From contig JAAEQG010001366.1 in assembly GCA_024231775.1 (NCBI GenBank), forward strand, positions 1-32,587: a stretch of DNA of 32,587 nucleotides. Direction: 5' to 3'. Below, piece by piece: positions 1 to 8,447 of this stretch; position 1 is the stretch's first letter, and every line of letters starts with the position of its first letter. Position numbers and translations under genes: made by a program. This stretch comes from a bacterium (GTDB lineage: Bacteria; Planctomycetota; Phycisphaerae; UBA1845). Under the pieces are notes generated by a model. That model was not told the DNA's origin. It did not search any database and saw only the letters and a program-made list of their open reading frames with translations.

Positions 1-1051
1 TGCCCGCGTTGACCACGATCTGGTAGCTCTTGTCGCGGTAGCGGTACGCCAGCATCCATACCGGCAGCAGCAGGTGCTTGAACGTCACCGCATCGTAGCG
101 CGTGTCGATCGAGTGGATGCGCTGGACATCGCCGCCAATGCGCCCGCGGACGTCCGCTTCGAGGGCCTCATCGATGCGTCCTTTGGCCCCGACGAACCCG
201 ACCTCGAGGGGCACGTCGTAGGTGCGTGCCAGGAAACCGGCCAACACCTGCTGGTTGAACGGCACACAGTCACCCAGCGGCCACGGTTCCAGATCGGTGA
301 GACGCTTGGTGGGTAACCCGGTCGAGGCGACTACCAGCACATCGTCGAAGAAGCGCTGGAACGCGCCCGAGGCTGGATACCAGCGCGTGCGCCGCACGCG
401 GCGCTTCTTCTTGCCGCTGCCGACGGTCACCCAGTAGTGCTCCCCGCGCTGTCCGCTGTACCGCGTAGCGGTCATCGAATCGAAGGTCCAGTAGGGCAGA
501 TAGATACCGTTGAACCGGCCCTGAACACCGCGGCGCTTGAAGTCGTTCGGAGCGAACCAGCGTGAACGCACCCACTCGCCGAGGTTGTGGTGTGCCCGGT
601 CGCGGTCGATGATAAATGCCAACACCCCGTCCACCGGAACGCCGCGCCGGGCGACCTCAACCTGATCGACCTGCAGCGGAACCCCGCAGTAAGCGCACTC
701 GCCGCTGGTCAGCGTGCCCGCGAATCGGACCGTCGCCCCGCACGACACGCAGCCCACCTCGCGAAGCCCATCCTCAGCCGCTTGTCCTTCCGTACGACGA
801 GCGGCGATCCGCTCGAGCACCGCGGCGTAGTCCTGTTCCGCCACCTCGGCGTCGTCGGCAAACTCCAGCTCCTTGACGAAACCACAGTAAGGACACTTGA
901 GACTCTGCACGCCGATGTTGAACTCGAGGTCCGCCCCGCAGCCCTCGCAGGGAAAGGTACGCGGACGGGTGGGCTCATTCGACTCACCGGCGTCGTGCGT
1001 GGACCGGGCCAGGGAGGCCGGCGGCTGCTCGCGGGAAGGGAGGCTGTTCAT
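1..1051 (-). CDS. Double zinc-ribbon protein, YdjG-like (3' end outside window)
   Basis: The reading frame is open from an ATG at 1051 to the window edge, so about 350 residues are visible and the C-terminus is missing. A GGAGG lies 12 bases before the ATG. Two four-cysteine ribbons are seen: C35/C38...C53/C56 and C101/C104...C119/C122. After them comes a mixed, tyrosine- and tryptophan-rich region without obvious membrane segments in the visible part. Proteins of this layout are often labelled TFIIB-type zinc ribbon or 'PriA-like' although they lack helicase motifs. The Bacillus subtilis relative I have in mind is YdjG, encoded with the SPFH protein YdjI and a PspA. Here the gene is last of three same-strand genes led by an SPFH gene, which supports an envelope-stress role by association. 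The exact function is not shown by the sequence. Confident of the gene, moderate for the YdjG link. Confidence 0.85.
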   Translation of the reverse strand, partial: MNSLPSREQPPASLARSTHDAGESNEPTRPRTFPCEGCGADLEFNIGVQSLKCPYCGFVKELEFADDAEVAEQDYAAVLERIAARRTEGQAAEDGLREVGCVSCGATVRFAGTLTSGECAYCGVPLQVDQVEVARRGVPVDGVLAFIIDRDRAHHNLGEWVRSRWFAPNDFKRRGVQGRFNGIYLPYWTFDSMTATRYSGQRGEHYWVTVGSGKKKRRVRRTRWYPASGAFQRFFDDVLVVASTGLPTKRLTDLEPWPLGDCVPFNQQVLAGFLARTYDVPLEVGFVGAKGRIDEALEADVRGRIGGDVQRIHSIDTRYDAVTFKHLLLPVWMLAYRYRDKSYQIVVNAG

Positions 1052-1124
1052 GTGTCTCGTGTTCCTCCCACCGCTGAAGGGGCTGTCGGTTCAGTCGCCC
1101 GCAGCGATCATGGATGTAGCGTCA

Positions 1125-1169
1125 CCCCTTGTGGGTGACGAACCGGTGTTTCTCGTCACCCATAAGGGG
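1125..1169. repeat. Long inverted repeat between the two zinc-ribbon genes
   Basis: Two 17-base arms (1125-1141 and 1153-1169) pair with a single mismatch around an 11-base loop. No T-run follows on either strand. It sits in the 239-base gap between the zf-TFIIB gene and the double zinc-ribbon gene, so it could end or attenuate minus-strand transcription, stabilise an mRNA end, or be an interspersed palindrome. Confidence 0.7.
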
Positions 1170-1290
1170 GAACGCCACAGACTGAAGCGACCAGCCGCAA
1201 AGCAATGGAGCACGCACACACGCGGTTGCGTCGTCGGGGTCGGCCGCGCGGACTGAAGTCCGCTGCTCTTTTCGTTGAGGCGCCTCGGGG

Positions 1291-1968
1291 TCACCGCAAC
1301 AGGCGGGCAACCAACCCGACGAGTCCCGACAGGCCATCGGCGCGGCCCAGGGGCATACCCGTTATCCGCGCCCTTATCCGCGCCTCCTCCGCCTTCACCT
1401 TCGCATCCACTCTACGCCGCCGATCCTCGCTGCGCCGCTCCTCGTCTTTTCGCTGCTGATCGAGCATCCGGCCGCCGGCTTTGGCCCACTTGAGGATCTG
1501 CCCCAGCTCGCCGGCGTCGAGCCACACACCGTGCTGCTTGCAGGTATCAACCACAACACCGCTGCGTGTCCCTTGTGCCCGGCGGTTCATGATGTTGCGG
1601 CAGACCGGGCACTTGCGATAGCGAACGGACGACGGGGCGATCTTGCCCTCCTCCTCGACGAGCAGGGTCATCCGCTGATGGTCGATCTCGTACGTAGGCG
1701 ACACCGAAGCGTCAACCAGCGACTCCAGCTCATTCGGGTCGAAGAAAAGCCCGAGACACTTGTCGCATCGCTCGATGATGAATCGGCCTTGAGTATCCAG
1801 CTCGACCGACTGCAATCTGATGTCGCAGTCAGGACAGATGCGCTCCGTGGCCGGGCCGGAGCGAACCCCATTGTGGATAGCCCGGAGGTCGGTGTCGTTG
1901 AGCGCCCCGCAGTATCCGCAGATGTTCGACTTCGCAGGCAGCGGCGCTCCGCACTTCACGCAGTCCAT
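1291..1968 (-). CDS. zf-TFIIB domain protein with coiled-coil tail
   Basis: The product has 225 residues. Three metal-binding modules can be read. An N-terminal ribbon has C3, C6, C17 and C20. A first zf-TFIIB unit has C45, C48, C68 and C71, followed by GLFFDPNELE. A second has C120, C123, C143 and H146, followed by GVWLDAGELG. The stretch from about residue 150 to 195 is highly charged and arginine/glutamate-rich, likely a helix or coiled coil, and the end is hydrophobic (GLVGLVARLL). The ATG at 1968 lies 23 bases after the stop of the SPFH gene, so the two are probably cotranscribed. No enzymatic motif is visible. zf-TFIIB proteins are usually inferred to mediate protein or nucleic-acid contacts; the partner here may be the SPFH protein. 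The family is clear, the function unknown. Confidence 0.85.
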   Translation of the reverse strand: MDCVKCGAPLPAKSNICGYCGALNDTDLRAIHNGVRSGPATERICPDCDIRLQSVELDTQGRFIIERCDKCLGLFFDPNELESLVDASVSPTYEIDHQRMTLLVEEEGKIAPSSVRYRKCPVCRNIMNRRAQGTRSGVVVDTCKQHGVWLDAGELGQILKWAKAGGRMLDQQRKDEERRSEDRRRRVDAKVKAEEARIRARITGMPLGRADGLSGLVGLVARLLR

Positions 1969-1991
1969 GGTCGCACCTCAACCTCGTGGGC

Positions 1992-3107
1992 TTACGGCGT
2001 TGGTGGTGGCGGCGCCGGGGGCGGAGATGCGCCGAAGCATCCCGCCACTTGCGGAACCTGCCCAGCCGGGACCCACGCGGACATGCCCGCGGTCCACACC
2101 GGCGTCTCTCCGCTGATCTGTCCCGCGGCTGCACCTTCGGCTAGCTGAGCGGGGGTGAACGGTCCTTGGGTCTGTCCGTTGACCGCGATGTACCAAGCAC
2201 CGCCCGGCGGCGGCGGGGGCATCATTCCGCCGGGGGCCATATCCGCCTGGCCGGCACCGCGCATCATCTGGCCAGCCATCGCGAAACCCATCCCAAGACC
2301 CATCCCGTCAGCCGCACCACCTCCGGCGGGGTTCTCCGCCGCCGCGGTCATCGCCCGCCCCATCTGGTATTGCTGGAAGCGTCCCATGTCGCCGATCACG
2401 CCCATGCTAGTACGGGTGTCGAGGGCTCGCTCCACCTCTTCAGGCAGCGAGATATTCACGATGTACAACTGGGGGATGTCCAGCCCGTACTCATCGTCCA
2501 CTCGCTGGACCACGGTCTCGCGCAGGCGGGTCGAGTACTCGTGATACTTGGACGCCAGATCGAGAGCGGCGACGTCGGACTCGCCGAGAATATCCGCCAG
2601 GGAGCTATTGATGATCGAGCGCAGCAGGGCGTGAATCTCATCCGCTTCAAACACCGCGTCCGTACCCACCAGCTCTTTGATGAGCGCCCGCGGTTCGGTG
2701 GCCTTGAGCGTGTAGGTACCGAACGCCCGCAAGCGGATAGGCCCGAAGTCCGGGTCGCGCATCATAATCGGGTTGGGCGTACCCCACTTGAGGTCGGTGA
2801 TCTGCCGGGTGCTGACGAAATACACCTCGGACTTGAACGGGCTGTCGAAACCGTGCTTCCAACCCTGGAGGGTACCGAGGATCGGCAGGTTGTCGGTGAC
2901 CAGTTGATAGGCGCCGGGCTCGAAGACGTCCGCCAGATCGCCGCGGTGGATGAAGACCGCCACCTGCCCCGGGCGCACGATCAGTTGGGCGCCGTTCTTG
3001 ATCTGGTTGTGATAGCGCGGGAAGCGCCAGACCAGGGTATCGCTGGTGTGGTCGATCCATTCGACGATGTCGACCAGCTCGCCGCGGAGTTTGTCGAGCA
3101 GACCCAT
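1992..3107 (-). CDS. SPFH-domain protein with C-terminal GYF-like domain (YdjI / 'virion core' type)
   Basis: The product has 371 residues. The N-terminal half (about 20-240) has the SPFH layout: a beta-rich section with LIVRPGQVAVFIHRGDLADV, then long helices ending in an ALDTRTSMGVIGDMGRF segment typical of the YdjI group. A glycine/methionine-rich linker (about 255-300) leads to a GYF_2-type domain that begins WYIAVNGQTQGPFTPAQL and includes the conserved tryptophan pair in PVWTAGMSAWVPA. The protein ends in a proline-rich tail. No transmembrane helix is evident. SPFH proteins oligomerise on membranes, and GYF domains bind proline-rich peptides. The start is supported by AGGAG nine bases before the ATG. 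It heads a three-gene minus-strand set with two zinc-ribbon proteins, like the B. subtilis pspA-ydjGHI arrangement but without an adjacent pspA in this window. The envelope-stress role is inferred. Confidence 0.88.
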   Translation of the reverse strand: MGLLDKLRGELVDIVEWIDHTSDTLVWRFPRYHNQIKNGAQLIVRPGQVAVFIHRGDLADVFEPGAYQLVTDNLPILGTLQGWKHGFDSPFKSEVYFVSTRQITDLKWGTPNPIMMRDPDFGPIRLRAFGTYTLKATEPRALIKELVGTDAVFEADEIHALLRSIINSSLADILGESDVAALDLASKYHEYSTRLRETVVQRVDDEYGLDIPQLYIVNISLPEEVERALDTRTSMGVIGDMGRFQQYQMGRAMTAAAENPAGGGAADGMGLGMGFAMAGQMMRGAGQADMAPGGMMPPPPPGGAWYIAVNGQTQGPFTPAQLAEGAAAGQISGETPVWTAGMSAWVPAGQVPQVAGCFGASPPPAPPPPTP

Positions 3108-3419
3108 AGGAAAGCTCCTTTGCGCTTACGTCATGAGGATCGACGGGGGCGGACGGAGTCAGCGCACCGCCCAACCTGCCAAGTCAAGGTACGACCGGGC
3201 TACGGACCGGTCAAGCTCTCTGGGGACATCGGATCCAGCGGCCCAGCCCCACAGTTAGTATCATACTTCTCTGCCGGAGCGGGGGCCATTATGGACCCCG
3301 ACTAAGGCTATAACGGGCAGAACGGGCGCAGAAGATTCGCCACCGCTTCCTGGTTCAAAGTTCCAGGTACAGAGTTCCGGGGTTCAGTTTCCAATAAGAC
3401 CGTTCAGCATCCTCCCGAG

Positions 3420-3588
3420 TTCGTCCCCCACCTCGAGACCCGCCCGCGGGGCGGATCAACGAGATGGGCCACACGCCCCGGAAGATAGGGCACCCGGCGT
3501 TTCGACTCTTGGACTCTCAGACTTTTCAACCTCTTCTCTGCGTTCCGTTTCGTCCCCCTCGATATCCGCCTGCAGGGCGGATCAACGA
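3420..3588. repeat. Imperfect direct repeat pair with small hairpins
   Basis: Copies at 3420-3462 and 3549-3588 both run from TTCGTCCCCC to GGGCGGATCAACGA, with a three-base length difference and a few substitutions. The last 22 bases match at 20 positions. Each copy contains a short palindrome; in the second, ATCCGCC and GGCGGAT flank TGCAG. The copies lie in the 683-base spacer between the divergent SPFH gene and gyrA. The rest of that spacer holds degenerate GTTCC-rich tracts (about 3350-3395 and 3608-3644) and another inverted element, with no convincing gene. Confidence 0.65.
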
Positions 3589-3643
3589 AGCGACCCCGCC
3601 GCCCAGCTCCGGGTTCCGGATTCGAGGTTCCGAGTTGGATTCC

Positions 3644-3699
3644 GGCCACGAAGATGCGCAAAAGGCGTAAGGTTTGTGCTTTCTGTGCTTCCTGGCGGC
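3644..3699. repeat. Imperfect inverted repeat of the 'CCACGAAG' type
   Basis: The left arm, 3644-3664 (GGCCACGAAGATGCGC...), and the right arm, 3679-3699 (...GTGCTTCCTGGCGGC), are imperfect reverse complements separated by about 14 bases. The wording resembles a degenerate interspersed repeat I recall from planctomycete and other environmental genomes. It lies just upstream of the gyrA promoter. Confidence 0.5.
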
Positions 3700-3722
3700 T
3701 TCCGGAGGGACGGTCGGCGAAG

Positions 3723-3750
3723 TTGCTCGCGTCGGTGATTCCACTAGAAT
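3723..3750 (+). promoter_or_regulatory. Predicted sigma-70-like promoter of gyrA
   Basis: TTGCTC (3723-3728) and TAGAAT (3745-3750) are separated by 16 bases. Transcription would start near 3757, leaving a leader of about 34 bases that contains GAGGAG before the gyrA ATG. The TAGAAT -10 recurs before two other genes in this window. Confidence 0.55.
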
Positions 3751-3790
3751 CACACCAACGCAAAGGAACACGACCGCGAGGAGTCCGTGA

Positions 3791-6409
3791 ATGGCAGATA
3801 CGATCGAGAACCAGGAGATCCCCGAACAGATCGAGAACCAGTCCATCGTCACCGAGATGCAGGAGTCGTACCTGACCTACGCCATGAGCGTAATCATGGC
3901 GCGAGCCCTGCCCGACGTTCGCGACGGCCTTAAACCGTCGCAACGGCGCATTCTGGTGGCGATGAACGACCTCAATCTGGGTCCGCGGGGCAATCATCGC
4001 AAGTGCGCCAAGATCAGCGGCGACACCTCCGGAAACTACCACCCCCACGGCGATCAGGTGATCTACCCCACCATGGTCCGCTTAGCCCAAGCCTGGAACC
4101 TGCGCCACCCGCTGATCGACCCGCAGGGCAACTTCGGCTCGCTGGACGGCGATCCCCCCGCAGCCATGCGCTACACCGAAGCGCGGATGGCTCGTCCGGC
4201 GGTGGACCTGCTCGCCGACCTCGAGTACGAGACCGTCGACTTCGAGCCCAACTTCGACAACACCCGCAATGAGCCCACCGTCCTGCCGGGCAAGTTTCCC
4301 AACCTGCTGGTCAACGGATCGAGCGGTATCGCCGTGGGCATGGCTACGAGTCTCGCTCCGCACAACCTGGGAGAGGTTTGCGACGGGATCATCGCCCTCA
4401 TCGAGAATCCGGACATTACCGTCGAGGAACTCATGCAGCATGTCCCCGGCCCCGACTTCCCCACCGGCGGGCAAATCTGCGGGCGCAGAGGGATAGTCGA
4501 CGCCTACCAGACCGGACGTGGTTCGGTGGTCGTGCGCGGCAAGGTACACGTCGAGGAGCTGCGCGGCGGGCGGCAGGTTATCGTCATCACCGAGGTTCCC
4601 TACCAGGTGCTGCGTTCTACCATCACCGAAAAGATCGCCACCGCGGTCAAGAGCGGGGCGATTCGAGACGTCTCCGCGGTCAACGACGCCTCGGACCGCA
4701 AGCACCCCGTACGCATCGAAGTCGAGCTGAAGCGCGAAGCCAACGAAGACGTCATCATCAACCAGTTGTATCAGTACACCCCGCTACAGACCGGCTTCAA
4801 TATCATGAGCATTGCGCTGGTCGATCGCCAGCCGCAGACGCTCTCCCTCAAGCGACTGATGCAGCTCTACGTCGACCATCGCAAGGACGTCATCCGGCGA
4901 CGCACGCGCTTCCTGCTGCGGCGGGCCAAACAGAAAGCCCACATCCTCGAGGGTCTGATCCTCGCGGTCGGAGACATCGACCGCATCATCAAGACGATCA
5001 AGGAATCCCCCAATCCCACCGTCGCCAGGCAGAGGCTGATGGAACTGGGCCTGCGCCTGAGTGAGCAGGATACGCTGCGCCAACTGCTCCCCGAAGCCTT
5101 CGTACAGCGCTTCTCCGGCGCGGACCATCATCTCACCAGCGTACAAGCCAAAGCCATTCTAGCCATGCAGTTGCAGCGGCTCACCGGGTTGGAGATCGAG
5201 AAGCTGGCGGGGGACTACTCGAAGCTGGCGGAGGAGATCACCGGTTACGAAGCCATCCTCAGCGACGAGCGTCTGATCCTGGACATCGTCCGCGAGGATC
5301 TCTTCGAGATGAAGCAGAAGTACGCCGACCCCCGGCGTACGGAGATCGTGCAGGCCGTGGGCGATTTCAAACTCGAAGAGTTGATCCCCGACGAACAGGT
5401 TACCGTCACCATCACCCACAGCGGTTACATCAAACGCACCGACCTGGAGAGCTATCGCAAGCAGGGTCGCGGCGGTCGAGGGGTTCGCGGGAGTGACACC
5501 AAGGAGGGCGACTTCCTCGAACACCTGTTCGTGGTATCCACCCACGACTACCTGCTGGTGTTCACCAACCGGGGACGCGTGTATTGGACCCGGGTGTTCG
5601 ACATCCCCTCGCTAAGCCGGACCTCGCGCGGCCGCTCCATGGCCAACCTGTTGAACATGCAGGACAACGAAGTGCATCGGGCGGTCCTCGCCGTGCGCAA
5701 GTTCGACGAGTCTTACGCTTTCTTCGCCACCTCCAAGGGCACGGTGAAGAAGACCCCGCTCAACGCCTTTCGCAACATCCGCTCGAACGGCATTATCGCC
5801 ATCACCCTCGACCCCACGGACGACCTGGTCAACGTAGCTATGACCAGCGGCGAAAACGAAATCATCCTGGGCACCCGTGACGGAATGGCCATCCGCTTCA
5901 ATGAGCAGGACGTGCGGGCTATGGGTCGATCGGCCCGAGGCGTGCGGGGCATGAGCCTGCGTGGAGACGACGTCGTCGTGGACATGGCCGCCGCCGAAGC
6001 GGATTCGTCCGTCCTCACCGTCTGCGAAAACGGTTTCGGCAAGCGAACCCGAGTCGGGGAGTATCGTCTCACCCGTCGTGGGGCCAAGGGCGTAATCAAC
6101 ATCAAAGCCAACGAACGCAACGGCCGGGTGGTGGCGGTCAAAGCGGTCACCGACCAGGACGAGCTGATGATGATAACCGCCAAGGGAATCATGCTGCGCA
6201 CCGGCTTGGCGGAATTGCGTCAAATCGGACGCGCCACCCAGGGCGTCCGCATGATTCGTCCGGGCGAGGACGACCGCGTGGTGGCGGTGGCCAAGGTCGC
6301 CTCCCCGGAAGACGACAAGTCCGCCCCCAACAACGACCAGCCGGACCACGCGGATCCTCCGGCGGACGAATCTACTGATCAGCAGGAGACGCCGGCGAAA
6401 GAAGACTGA
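3791..6409 (+). CDS. gyrA: DNA gyrase subunit A
   Basis: The product has 872 residues, the usual GyrA length. It is the cleavage subunit of the A2B2 gyrase that introduces negative supercoils using ATP hydrolysed by GyrB. The winged-helix region has [10 protein letters not shown] (51-60). The catalytic tyrosine is Y128 in AAMRYTE. The C-terminal DNA-wrapping beta-pinwheel begins near residue 540, and a GyrA box reads QGRGGRG from residue 558, which argues for gyrase over topoisomerase IV. The tail is acidic and probably disordered. In the quinolone-binding stretch [14 protein letters not shown]89 and P93 occupy the places of E. coli Ser83 and Asp87. The ATG at 3791 follows GAGGAG. gyrB is not adjacent; the upstream genes are divergent and the gene appears monocistronic. 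Identification is very secure. Confidence 0.98.
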   Translation: MADTIENQEIPEQIENQSIVTEMQESYLTYAMSVIMARALPDVRDGLKPSQRRILVAMNDLNLGPRGNHRKCAKISGDTSGNYHPHGDQVIYPTMVRLAQAWNLRHPLIDPQGNFGSLDGDPPAAMRYTEARMARPAVDLLADLEYETVDFEPNFDNTRNEPTVLPGKFPNLLVNGSSGIAVGMATSLAPHNLGEVCDGIIALIENPDITVEELMQHVPGPDFPTGGQICGRRGIVDAYQTGRGSVVVRGKVHVEELRGGRQVIVITEVPYQVLRSTITEKIATAVKSGAIRDVSAVNDASDRKHPVRIEVELKREANEDVIINQLYQYTPLQTGFNIMSIALVDRQPQTLSLKRLMQLYVDHRKDVIRRRTRFLLRRAKQKAHILEGLILAVGDIDRIIKTIKESPNPTVARQRLMELGLRLSEQDTLRQLLPEAFVQRFSGADHHLTSVQAKAILAMQLQRLTGLEIEKLAGDYSKLAEEITGYEAILSDERLILDIVREDLFEMKQKYADPRRTEIVQAVGDFKLEELIPDEQVTVTITHSGYIKRTDLESYRKQGRGGRGVRGSDTKEGDFLEHLFVVSTHDYLLVFTNRGRVYWTRVFDIPSLSRTSRGRSMANLLNMQDNEVHRAVLAVRKFDESYAFFATSKGTVKKTPLNAFRNIRSNGIIAITLDPTDDLVNVAMTSGENEIILGTRDGMAIRFNEQDVRAMGRSARGVRGMSLRGDDVVVDMAAAEADSSVLTVCENGFGKRTRVGEYRLTRRGAKGVINIKANERNGRVVAVKAVTDQDELMMITAKGIMLRTGLAELRQIGRATQGVRMIRPGEDDRVVAVAKVASPEDDKSAPNNDQPDHADPPADESTDQQETPAKED

Positions 6410-6598
6410 TTTCATCGAGCTTGGCGCCTTCGGTAGGATCATACATCCAGCGATCGAAGAATCACCTGATGCTCAAGAACCTGCACTTGGCGGGTGGAGT
6501 GTGCCGGGTGCGTAGGTCTTCTCTCGGCCTGGTAGTGCTCCCAACGGGCATGTGACGTGGCCACCGGCAGGTGGCTGTGGAGGATGAGGGGCATACGC

Positions 6599-6627
6599 TT
6601 GAATGCGCTTCGGGGATGGGCTAGAAT
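6599..6627 (+). promoter_or_regulatory. Predicted promoter of the small conserved protein
   Basis: TTGAAT (6599-6604) and TAGAAT (6622-6627) have the ideal 17-base spacing. The predicted start site, about 6633-6635, abuts the ATG at 6636, and no ribosome-binding site is visible between them. The -10 lies in a short palindrome, CTAGAATCTAG (6621-6631). Confidence 0.55.
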
Positions 6628-6635
6628 CTAGCACC

Positions 6636-6887
6636 ATGCGTGTCAGCGAACTTGTCAACCACCACCGGCGTCAACCGTTTCAGCCCTTTCGGATCCACTT
6701 GTCGGATGGGTCATCGTACGAGGTGCAGGAACCGGGATTCATGTACGTAACCGCCACGACCGTGGTCGTCGGCCTGCCTCCCCTGATGGACGGTGTCCCC
6801 GAGCGCGCGGTGTACTGCGACCCGATCCACATTACGCGGGTCGAACCTCTGCCAAACGGCAGGTCCAAGCGCTCACCATCTGCCTAG
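6636..6887 (+). CDS. Small conserved protein of unknown function
   Basis: The product has 83 residues from the ATG at 6636. An in-frame ATG at 6603 is less likely because it would place the start inside the promoter. The sequence reads ELVNHHRRQPFQPFRIHLSDGS followed by a beta-rich core and a final HITRVEPL. The pattern of 'QPFQPF.IHL.DG' near the N-terminus with a late 'ITRVE' strand resembles short unknown proteins I recall from planctomycete genomes. It has no signal peptide or membrane helix, so it is probably a small cytosolic beta-barrel or SH3-like fold. No catalytic motif is seen. It stands between gyrA and the thiolase gene on the same strand but has its own predicted promoter, probably giving a leaderless mRNA. 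The function is unknown. Confidence 0.7.
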   Translation: MRVSELVNHHRRQPFQPFRIHLSDGSSYEVQEPGFMYVTATTVVVGLPPLMDGVPERAVYCDPIHITRVEPLPNGRSKRSPSA

Positions 6888-6955
6888 CCGCAGCCGTTTA
6901 CCATCCGGTGTATGGACGCCTGCTCCGTCCGCGCTGTGAGGCGCATATCGAGGTT

Positions 6956-6985
6956 TTGACCGGTCCACTCCCGGTAGCTTAGAAT
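6956..6985 (+). promoter_or_regulatory. Predicted promoter of the thiolase gene
   Basis: TTGACC (6956-6961) and TAGAAT (6980-6985) are separated by 18 bases. Transcription would start near 6992, about 67 bases before the thiolase ATG. Confidence 0.6.
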
Positions 6986-7058
6986 CTGCCGTTGTCGCTG
7001 GCAAAGGATGCCGGTGTGCGAGCGAGGATGCGGCCTTCAACTCAAGGGGACTGAGATC

Positions 7059-8237
7059 ATGCTCAAAGACGTGTATCTGGCGGGTGGGGTGCGTACGCCC
7101 CACGGGTCGTTCAACGGTTCCCTGGCGGCGGTTCATCCGGCCCAGCTCGGAGCCACCGTAATCAAAGGCACGCTCGCCGCCGCCGGCGTAGCCCCCGGCG
7201 AGGTGGACGAGGTCTACATGGGCAACGTGATCGGTGCCGGCCTCGGACAGAATATCGCCAGACAGAGCGCCCTGGGTGCGGGGTTAAGCTCGGAAGTCGG
7301 CGCCACCACGGTCAACAAGGTCTGCGGATCAGCCTTGCGCACCATCATCATCAGCGCCCAGGCGATTCAGTGCGGCGACCTGGACGTCGTGGTCTCCGGT
7401 GGGGTCGAGAGCATGTCCCAAGCCCCCTACCTGCTCTCCAAAGCCCGCACCGGGTACCGCATGGGCAATGGCGAACTGATCGACGCGATGATCCACGACG
7501 GCCTTTGGGACGTCTATAACAACAAACACATGGGCACCTGCGGTGATACCTGCTGCCTGAAGTACGAGATCACCCGCGAAGAGCAGGATGCCTACGCCAT
7601 CGAAAGCTACACCCGAGCCATCGCCGCGTGGAAGAGCGGATTCTACAAAGACATCGTCGTGCCGGTGGAGATCAAGGGGCGCAAGGGAACCGTGGTGGTG
7701 GACCAGGATGAAGACCTGGCTAAGTTCAACGCTGACAAGCTCACCCAGTTGCGTCCGGCGTTCGGCAAGGAAAGCCGCATCACCGCGGGCAACGCCTCGA
7801 ACATCAACGACGGAGCCTCCGCGATCGTCGTAATGGGTGAGGAACGCGTCAAAGCCCTCGGGGTCAAACCGCTGGCCCGCATCCTCGGACACGCCAACGC
7901 CGCCACCGACCCGGAATGGTTCACCGTCGCACCGGTTCACGCGATGAAGAAGTTGTCCGAAAAGCTGTCGCTCGAGCTGGACGCGGTCGATCTGTTCGAG
8001 ATCAACGAGGCCTTCTCGGTCGTCCCGATGGTGGCCATGCGCGAGTTGAATCTGCCCCACGCGAAGGTCAACGTCCACGGCGGCGCCGTCGCCATCGGAC
8101 ATCCCATCGGCTCGACCGGCGCCCGCATCGTCATCGAATTGGCCCACGGTCTGCGCAAGACCGGCGGAAAGCTCGGCATCGCCTGCTTGTGCATCGGCGG
8201 AGGTGAGGCCAGCGCCATCGCGATAGAAGCTATGTAG
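7059..8237 (+). CDS. Acetyl-CoA C-acetyltransferase (thiolase)
   Basis: The product has 392 residues, the normal length for a biosynthetic-type thiolase. It joins two acetyl-CoA into acetoacetyl-CoA or runs the reverse cleavage. The acyl-accepting cysteine is C89 in NKVCGSALR. The catalytic histidine is H348 in AIGHPIGSTGAR. The second cysteine is C378 in CLCIGGGEASAIAIE. NEAF near residue 317 is the other thiolase signature. I chose the ATG at 7059 because MLKDVYLAGGVRTP matches family N-termini and AAGGGGA lies before it; an upstream in-frame ATG at 7008 would add 17 unrelated residues. It has its own promoter and no adjacent hydroxyacyl-CoA dehydrogenase or CoA transferase, so ketone-body, polyhydroxyalkanoate, mevalonate and fatty-acid roles cannot be separated. 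I therefore give no gene symbol. Confidence 0.93.
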   Translation: MLKDVYLAGGVRTPHGSFNGSLAAVHPAQLGATVIKGTLAAAGVAPGEVDEVYMGNVIGAGLGQNIARQSALGAGLSSEVGATTVNKVCGSALRTIIISAQAIQCGDLDVVVSGGVESMSQAPYLLSKARTGYRMGNGELIDAMIHDGLWDVYNNKHMGTCGDTCCLKYEITREEQDAYAIESYTRAIAAWKSGFYKDIVVPVEIKGRKGTVVVDQDEDLAKFNADKLTQLRPAFGKESRITAGNASNINDGASAIVVMGEERVKALGVKPLARILGHANAATDPEWFTVAPVHAMKKLSEKLSLELDAVDLFEINEAFSVVPMVAMRELNLPHAKVNVHGGAVAIGHPIGSTGARIVIELAHGLRKTGGKLGIACLCIGGGEASAIAIEAM

Positions 8238-8447
8238 CACCGGAGCCGGCATGAAGTGCCGATGCGTGTCTCTTCCGAGCCGCGCCCGTCAGGAAGCGGT
8301 TGACTGCAGTACCAGCCGACCTCGTGAATCCGCTCCATGGCGGGCGCCGCCCACCTATAGTGACGCTACGTCCCCGAGACGCTGATCGCCAAACACCTAC
8401 GGCGGGTCACGGCACCAATCTACGGCCACAGACATGAAACGCGCGCT

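Noticed and set aside
3205-3270. Promoter for the SPFH operon (TATGAT near 3260 or TTGACC near 3209 on the minus strand)
   Set aside because: Neither has an acceptable partner hexamer at 15-19 base spacing.
2166-3305. Long plus-strand open frame opposite the SPFH gene
   Set aside because: Its product is histidine/arginine-rich with no family motifs, while the minus frame encodes clear SPFH and GYF domains; it is an antisense shadow caused by high GC.
5612-6442. Minus-strand frame opposite gyrA
   Set aside because: Falls within a highly conserved gyrA region; composition is typical of a shadow.
8247-8261. Terminator after the thiolase gene
   Set aside because: CGGCA/TGCCG forms only a five-base stem and is not followed by a T-run.
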